The notes under the pieces are model-generated. The model worked only from the letters and a program-made list of their open reading frames with translations. It was not told where the DNA came from and did no database searches. A stretch of DNA of 64,000 bases. Origin: Mycoplasma sp. CSL7503-lung. GTDB taxonomy: Bacteria > Bacillota_I > Bacilli_A > Mycoplasmatales > Metamycoplasmataceae. The position numbers and the translations under genes were made by a program. Of the stretch, positions 57,901-64,000 are shown one piece after another; positions within the stretch are counted from its first letter, which is position 1; every line of letters starts with the position of its first letter. The stretch is taken from positions 1 to 64,000 of the forward strand of contig NZ_JAOPHP010000001.1 in NCBI RefSeq assembly GCF_025515455.1, in the 5' to 3' direction.

Positions 57901-58004
57901 TCAAAATTAATAGCTATGAAGCTAAAGAATATTTTGATAATATAAACAAAAGAAGTGATCAAATAATAAATATATTAATGGAATTATTCGGATATAAGGA
58001 TTAA
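54975..58004 (+). CDS. DUF262 (GmrSD/ParB-like) protein with long N-terminal extension
   Basis: 1009 residues. Residues 1-290 are unrecognised helical sequence. Then the DUF262 domain: VPSFQRVYMWNGYLVEELI (Gln311, Arg312) and the nucleotide-binding ILDGQQRLMT (Asp362), as in GmrS and SspE. The C-terminal region around IHKIGNGSLFNEKTIKAFN (His909) corresponds to the G-N-L-T-L part of DUF1524 HNH nucleases, but the expected E-H-I-x-P is not clear (YGYESIINKTN is in its place). Translationally coupled to the methyltransferase. I infer the restriction or effector partner of a modification-dependent defence system. Confidence 0.82.
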
Positions 58005-58024
58005 AAAGTCTTAATATCAAATAT

Positions 58025-58056
58025 AAAAAATTAACATTTTTGAATGTTAATTTTTT
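58025..58056. terminator. Bidirectional terminator
   Basis: Stem AAAAAATTAACATT/AATGTTAATTTTTT with a 4-base loop between the convergent DUF262 and lipoprotein genes. Confidence 0.9.
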
Positions 58057-58085
58057 ATATTTATATTTACTTCAGAGAATGCTTT

Positions 58086-58979
58086 TTAGTTGTTTTCTTC
58101 AACAACTGGTCCATTTAACATCGACTTTAATGTATCCATTATTTTCATTTGAAGTAAATCATCATTTTCATTGTTTTTTATTTCAGAATTTAGTTTATCT
58201 ATATTTTCTTTTAATTTTTTAGATCATTCATTTTGGTCTATATTCATTTTTTGTTCTTTAAAAGCAATATCATATAATTCTTTTAAGGTTTTTAAATAAA
58301 TTAAATTATAAATAGAAATTAGTTTTTGATTTTTACTATCATCAAAAATCACTTTTAAATATTCATTATTTTGTGTGTCTTGTTCTTTAATTATTTTCGA
58401 TATTTCATCAGACAGTTTTAATAATTCTTCAATTGCGTTATTCATCATTTTTTCAATTTCAGAAGCGTTATATTTAGAGTTAGATAAATCAATTGTAAAA
58501 TCTTTTATTAATTTTTGAATCTTTTCTTTGAATTCATTTTCTTTTGATTCATCAATAATATTTTTTTCTCTTCATCAATTATTTAATGTTTCTGTTATAT
58601 ATTTGCTACTAAAACCATTGAATAATCCTAAAATTTCATCATTGTATTTTTTTCTTAATCAATACAAGTCGGTTTCATCAAATTCGTTTTTTGGTTCATC
58701 TTTATTTTTCGTATTTGAATTATTTTCTTCTTTTGGTTCTTTATTTTCTTTGGTTTTTTCTTCTTTTAAAGTTTGATTTATTTTATTATCAATATTTTCA
58801 GATATATTATTAGAAGTTATAACAACATTTTCTTTATTTGTTTTTTTGTTAGGTTCTTTTTGATTATTCATTTTATTGTTGTCATATTTTGATTGATTAC
58901 TTGCACAACTAAATACCATTAAACTTAATAAAGGTAATGATCCTATAATAAATAATAATTTGGCCATTTTTCTTTTCAT
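58086..58979 (-). CDS. Small lipoprotein of unknown function
   Basis: 297 residues. Signal with lipobox VFS-C near residue 25, an acidic/Lys-rich disordered stretch to about residue 105, then a helical domain (YWLRKKYNDEILGLFNGF, MMNNAIEELLKLSDEISKII). AGAGAGG site. Convergent with the DUF262 gene and divergent from the helicase-nuclease, so it is embedded in the defence island. No motif recognised; helical lipoproteins of this kind are variable in mycoplasmas. Confidence 0.85.
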
Positions 58980-59043
58980 TTTTAATACCTCTCTTAAAAA
59001 TTTAGAATATTATAGCACAATCATTTTTTTAAAAAATAAAAAT

Positions 59044-59090
59044 TAATTAGATCATAAATAATGAAATTAATACTTTTTATCATCTAATTA
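59044..59090. repeat. 15-bp inverted repeat in a divergent promoter region
   Basis: Arms 59044-59058 and 59076-59090 (TAATTAGATCATAAA against TTTATCATCTAATTA) match with one mismatch. It lies between the lipoprotein and helicase genes and may be an operator or an RNA hairpin. Confidence 0.5.
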
Positions 59091-59181
59091 TTCGTTTTAA
59101 TTTTTTAGATAAAAATAAAGTAATATAATTAAAATATATTTTAATTATTGTAACATTATCATTCGAATAAGGAAGGAAAAA

Positions 59182-62100
59182 ATGAATAATAAAATACTAG
59201 AAAATTTGAAAATTTGAAAAAAATCTTTATTAGATCTAACTTTAAGAAATAAAGCATTAAATTTCAATATTTTTTCGGAAAAAAATAAAATCGGAATACC
59301 ATTTATAGCTCCGAACTTAAATATATTTTTAAATGAAACTACAAACTATAAAAACGTGGATATCGAAAACTTAGATACTAAAAAAATGAATTTAAGTTCT
59401 ACGGATGCAAAAGTAGATTTAGACACATTATTAAAACATAATATTAATGTAAATAATAAAAAATCTATTTATTCTAGTGTAAACGGAAAAGAACAAAGTG
59501 ATAGATTAAAAAAACTTTATAAAAACTACATTTCGTTTCAAGAAGAGTTTGCTATCAACACATTATTTGTTTCGGTTGGTTATTTAAAATGATTTGAAAA
59601 TCCAGAAGATGATCAAGAACATTTTGCTCCCTTAATGTTAATTTCAGCAAATTTAAAAGAAGAAAACAAAAATAAACAAAGAATTTATCAGCTTAATTTT
59701 GATGATGAATCAATATTACAACCTAACGAAACACTTTTACAAAAATTAGAAACTACATACAAGATAAAAATAGATGTTTCTGTTTTAGATAATGAATTAG
59801 ATAATTACTCAAAATATCTAAAATTCAAAGAATTAATTTCTTCTAAATTCAACGATCCTAGATGAGAAATTATTGATGAATTATATTTATCCGTTTTTAA
59901 CTTTAGTAAAATAAACATGCATAAGGATTTAGAAGAAAACGAAGATAAAATAGTGTTGAATAATTTTATAAAATCTATTTCCGGAGATGATGAAAATAAA
60001 GAATTCGAAAAAATAGACGAAACTAATATAGAAGAAAAATTTAAAAGCAATGAGCTGTATCATGTTCTAGATGCCGATTCATCCCAAGAAATTGCTATAC
60101 AAAAGGCTATTCAAGGTCAAAGTTTTATTTTACAAGGTCCACCAGGAACAGGAAAATCACATACAATAACTAATATAATTAGTGAATTACTTGCAAGAGA
60201 GAAAAAGATACTTTTTGTTTCTGAGAAAAAAGCTGCTTTAGACGTTGTTTATAACAACTTAAAGAAAATAGGGTTAGAATCATATTCGATCCCGATCCAT
60301 AATGAAGATTTAGATAAAAAAGTAATCTTAAACGAACTATACAAATCACTTGAAAAAGGCAATAAAAACATTAATATAATTAATTCTCAAATTGAAAATA
60401 TTATTACTAAATATAGTAATTCATCTAATTTTTTAAATAATTACGGTAAAGAACTCCTTTTACAAAGAGAACCTATTAAAATGAATTTATATCATATGAT
60501 TTCTAATTATTATAATTTAGAAAAATATGATGATGTATATTTTAAAATCGATAATTTTAATAATTTAAAACTAGAGCAAGTAGAAAAAATCTCAAATTTA
60601 CTAATTGAATTTGAAGAAAGAATGAATTTTTTTGATAAAAACCCTTCTATTAATTCATGATGAGGGCTTAAATGAAATTCATATAGTGAGCTGGAAAAAG
60701 AAGAAATATTATCACTAATATATAACATTAATTCAAAAATTTCAAATATAGATAATTTATTAATTCAAGAACACAAAGACTTTACTTTTAATAAAGAAAA
60801 ATTTGGTTTTAATATTGAAATAATTACAAACATTTTTAAAAGAATAATTGATTTTAAGAATAAATATCAGTCAAAAATAGATATAAATGCTTTTAATAAA
60901 GAATTAGATTTTGAAATTGATTTATATCAAAAAATGTATGAAGAATCTTCAAAAATTGATATTTTAAAAAACAAATTATATAATTTATACAATTTAGAAA
61001 AAATTGATTTATTTGATTTTAATAAAATTAGAAATATTTATTTAGAAAACAAAAATAAATTTTTTAAATTTTTAAATTCTAAATGAAGATCTACAATTAA
61101 AGATATAAATAGTTTTTCAAAAGAGTCAAAAGCTAATTTAGAATTATTTGAAGGTAATATTGACTATATTATTGAGTATAAAGATAGAAAAAAATTAATT
61201 GAAGAATATATAGATAAGCTAAATTATAAAATCAGTGATTATAAAACCGATAATATAAAACAAACCTTAGATATGCTGATATTAATTTCTTTTATTAAAG
61301 AACAAGAAAAAATTAGTAATTTCAGAATTAATATTCAAAACTTTATAATGTTAGTGAATAATGATTCTGGTTATATTAGAAATTTAAATGCATGAATAAT
61401 TGATAATGATCAATGAATACAAAATATTAATTCATTACAAAGTTTATTTAAATCAGATATTTTAAACCTTAAAAATTTAAATAAAATGGATTTAGAATTG
61501 AAATTAAATAAACTAATTTCAGATCAATCATATATACGTTCTATTACAGAATTAAATAATAATATTATTGAATTAAAAAATAATTATTTATATGACTTCA
61601 TTGATAGAATTTTTGAATTAAAAAATTCAGAAAATTACAAAGAAATGTTTTTAAAAAGGCTATATAAACTGCTAATAGATTATCATTTAAATCAAATTAA
61701 TGATTCTTATAAATTTACAAATACTACTTTAGAAATAAATAAAAACGAATTTTCATTAATAGATGAAGAAATTAAAAAAATAGCAAAAATAAAAATAGAT
61801 GCAAAATTATTGAATCAAATCCCTTCTATGGAAGGTATTGGTGCTTCAAATCCAGAGATAAAAATTTTAAAAGCTGAGGCTAATAAATCTCGTAGAATTA
61901 TGCCTTTTAGAAAACTATTTCAAAAAATACCAAATTTATTATTACAACTAAAACCATGTTTAATGATGTCTCCATTATCAGTAAGTAAGTATTTAAGTGG
62001 GACTGATATAAACTTTGATGTAGTTATTTTTGACGAAGCTTCACAAGTTAGACCAGAAAATGCTATAGGTGCAATTTATCGTTCTAAACAACTTATAATC

Positions 62101-64000
62101 GTCGGAGATAACGAACAACTACCACCAACAAGTTTCTTCGATTCACTAAATGATAACGAAGAGATTCAAGATGAATATGAAGATGAAAACGATATTTCAA
62201 TTAAAGGTTTTGATTCGATTTTAGAACTATCAAATATAGCGCTCCCAACTATTAAATTAAGATGACATTATCGTTCAGAATTTGATCAACTAATTTACCC
62301 TTCAAATTACGAAATATATGATAATTTAGTAACCTTCCCTGCAAGCAGAATGCCTGGACGTTTTGAGGCTATTCAGTTCCAAAAAGTAAACGGTATTTTT
62401 GATAACGGTATTAACAAAACTGAAGCTGAAGAAGTTATTAATATTCTTGAACAAATAATGAAGAAAAAAGAAAAAAATATATCTATAGGCATAGTAACAT
62501 TCAATATCAAACAGCAAATGTATATAGAAACATTAGTTGAAAAATTTAGAGATAAACACCCAGAATACGAAGAATTTTTTGACAGAAAATCAAAAGAACC
62601 TTTATTTATAAAAAACATAGAAACAGTGCAAGGTGATGAACGTGATATTATAATTATTAGTAGTGTATACGGTAAAGATATTAAAGGAAATGTTTCAATG
62701 CGTTTTGGTCCGATTAATCATAATAACGGTTATAAACGTTTAAATGTTGCCTTTACAAGAGCTAAAAAAGGTGTAGTTCTTGTTTCATCATTATCTTGAA
62801 CTGATATAGATTTAGAAAGAGCTAGTTCGCGTGGAATAAAATTCTTTAAAGATTATTTAAAAATTGCAGAATTTGGAATTAATAACGAGATAATTCATTT
62901 AGAAAATGATATTAATAAATCCGGATTTGAAGATGAACTATATAACGAATTAACTAAACAAGGCTTTAAAATAAAAAGACATATTGGTAATTCTGATTTC
63001 AAAGTGGATCTAGCCGTATTAGATCCGAATAATGAAAATAATTACTTATTAGGTATTGAAATTGACGCGGCATCATATAATTGAGCAAAAACAACACGCG
63101 ATAGAGATAAACTAAGACAAGAAATTTTAAAAAATAGAGGATGAAGTGTATATCGCGTTTGAAGTATCGATTGATTCAGAAACAAAAGTCAACAACTTCA
63201 AAAACTTCTAGATGCTATTGAGTTGGCAATAAAATCAAATCAAGCCAAAAACGAAAAAATAGACGAAGTTGTTGTAGATAAACTAAACATCATAAGTGAA
63301 GATTATGATGAAATGAATGAAGAAATAGTTGTCGAAGAAAATTCAAAAATAAATAACATTAATCAAAATATAGATAAAAACTATGATACTATAAATCAAT
63401 ATTTTGTCGTTGAAGAAAGAGAACCTGAAGAAATAGAATTTAATATTTGGCCAAACTTAGACTTCAATACAATAAATAATATGCTTTACGAACTTTTTGA
63501 AGGTGATAAAGAATTATTATATAAAACACTACTAAAACAATATAAGATAATGCACGAAAAACAATTGCAAAACATATTTAAATATTCATTCAACACATCT
63601 ACTTTTACCAAAAGAATAAGACAAGTATATGATGCAGTTATAAAAAGGTTTAGAAACGAAGGTTTTATCAGAATAGAAAAAGGGTACGATGATACCGAAG
63701 ATAATAATTTCATTATTCTCAATGAAGTTGATCCAAAAGAAATAATATTCTATGGATATAACGAAGAAAACAAGAGAAAATCAAACGAAATAAGTGTATA
63801 TGAATACAAAGATATAATATTAAAAATATTAAAACAAATACATTTTATAGATCGCGGATCTTTACATAAAAAACTATTAGAATATATCGGTTATAAATCT
63901 ACCAATCTTCAAACTTCCAGAATTTTCAATTATGTTTTAGAAAAAATGATTAACGAAAATCTCATAAAATTTAATGAAGATGCAAACGTTTATAGTTTAA
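59182..64000 (+). CDS. DUF4011 helicase-nuclease (Hhe-like), C-terminus at window edge
   Basis: At least 1606 residues; the frame is still open at the last base. DUF4011 at the start (LKIWKKSLLDLTLRNKALNF), superfamily I helicase with Walker A LQGPPGTGKSHT (Gly319 onward), motif Ia VSEKKAALDVV, DEAS box VVIFDEASQVRPEN (Asp951), VGDNEQLPPTSF, QGDERDIIIISSVYG and NVAFTRAKKG. Then a Vsr/MTES_1575-type nuclease: FKVDLAVLD (Asp1276), LGIEIDAASY (Asp1295), TTRDRDKLRQEIL, GWSVYRVWSIDW, and DUF3320-like repeats at the end. This architecture is known among antiphage proteins. AAGGAAGG site and own promoter. Confidence 0.88.

Noticed and set aside
1-64000. CRISPR array, tRNA or rRNA genes
   Set aside because: No spaced direct repeats and no tRNA or rRNA signatures were seen by eye; a tRNAscan and Rfam run would settle it.

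Overview
This is an AT-rich (roughly 27% GC) stretch of a Mollicutes chromosome read with genetic code 4. Nearly every conserved gene (pheS, pheT, ung, mgtE, efp, iscS, nusB and others) is continuous only if TGA is Trp. Short intergenic gaps, TAATG stop/start overlaps, many lipoproteins with a Cys lipobox and an IS30-type transposase point to Mycoplasma in the broad sense, hominis or synoviae type. All CDS coordinates below use TGA=Trp.

Layout. 1-190: end of an IS30-family element. 241-10935 (minus): three large surface lipoproteins. Two carry a trypsin-like DUF31/MIP-type protease domain; the third overlaps the protease gene and carries a discoidin-like (F5/8C) domain. An A15 tract beside a TATAAT box suggests phase-variable expression. 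11053-18225 (minus): housekeeping genes lemA, glyA, pheT, ung, pheS and rarA. 18298-22906 (plus): trmB (leaderless), a c-di-AMP cyclase of CdaM type coupled to the Mg transporter mgtE, two unknown genes and pgsA. 23053-25474: a lipoprotein nuclease whose two EEP half-domains are in circularly permuted order, with one frameshift. 25603-34388: MATE exporter with a leader peptide, HAD hydrolase, ECF S component, efp, membrane proteins, nicotinate phosphoribosyltransferase, and rplJ-rplL with an L10 leader RNA.

34745-37386: an orphan type I hsdM with a frameshift. 37616-38443: a PTS IIB-IIA-like protein lacking all phosphorylation residues. 38607-40119: a dNMP-kinase-like gene and a YqaJ-like nuclease gene that overlap. 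40155-45724 (minus): operon nusB, unknown, iscS, iscU, dinB, nadD-yqeK, rluB. 45838-47136: MFS transporter.

47239-64000 is the most accessory part. A third DUF31 protease is divergent from a papain-like C1 protease, with a palindromic operator-like site between them. Next comes a leader peptide containing (AT)11 and an attenuator-like hairpin immediately before a C5 cytosine methyltransferase, which overlaps a 1009-residue DUF262 (GmrSD-like) protein. A small lipoprotein and a DUF4011-helicase-nuclease-DUF3320 protein follow. I read the right end as a defence island with possible switchable expression, and the two protease loci as host-interaction modules.
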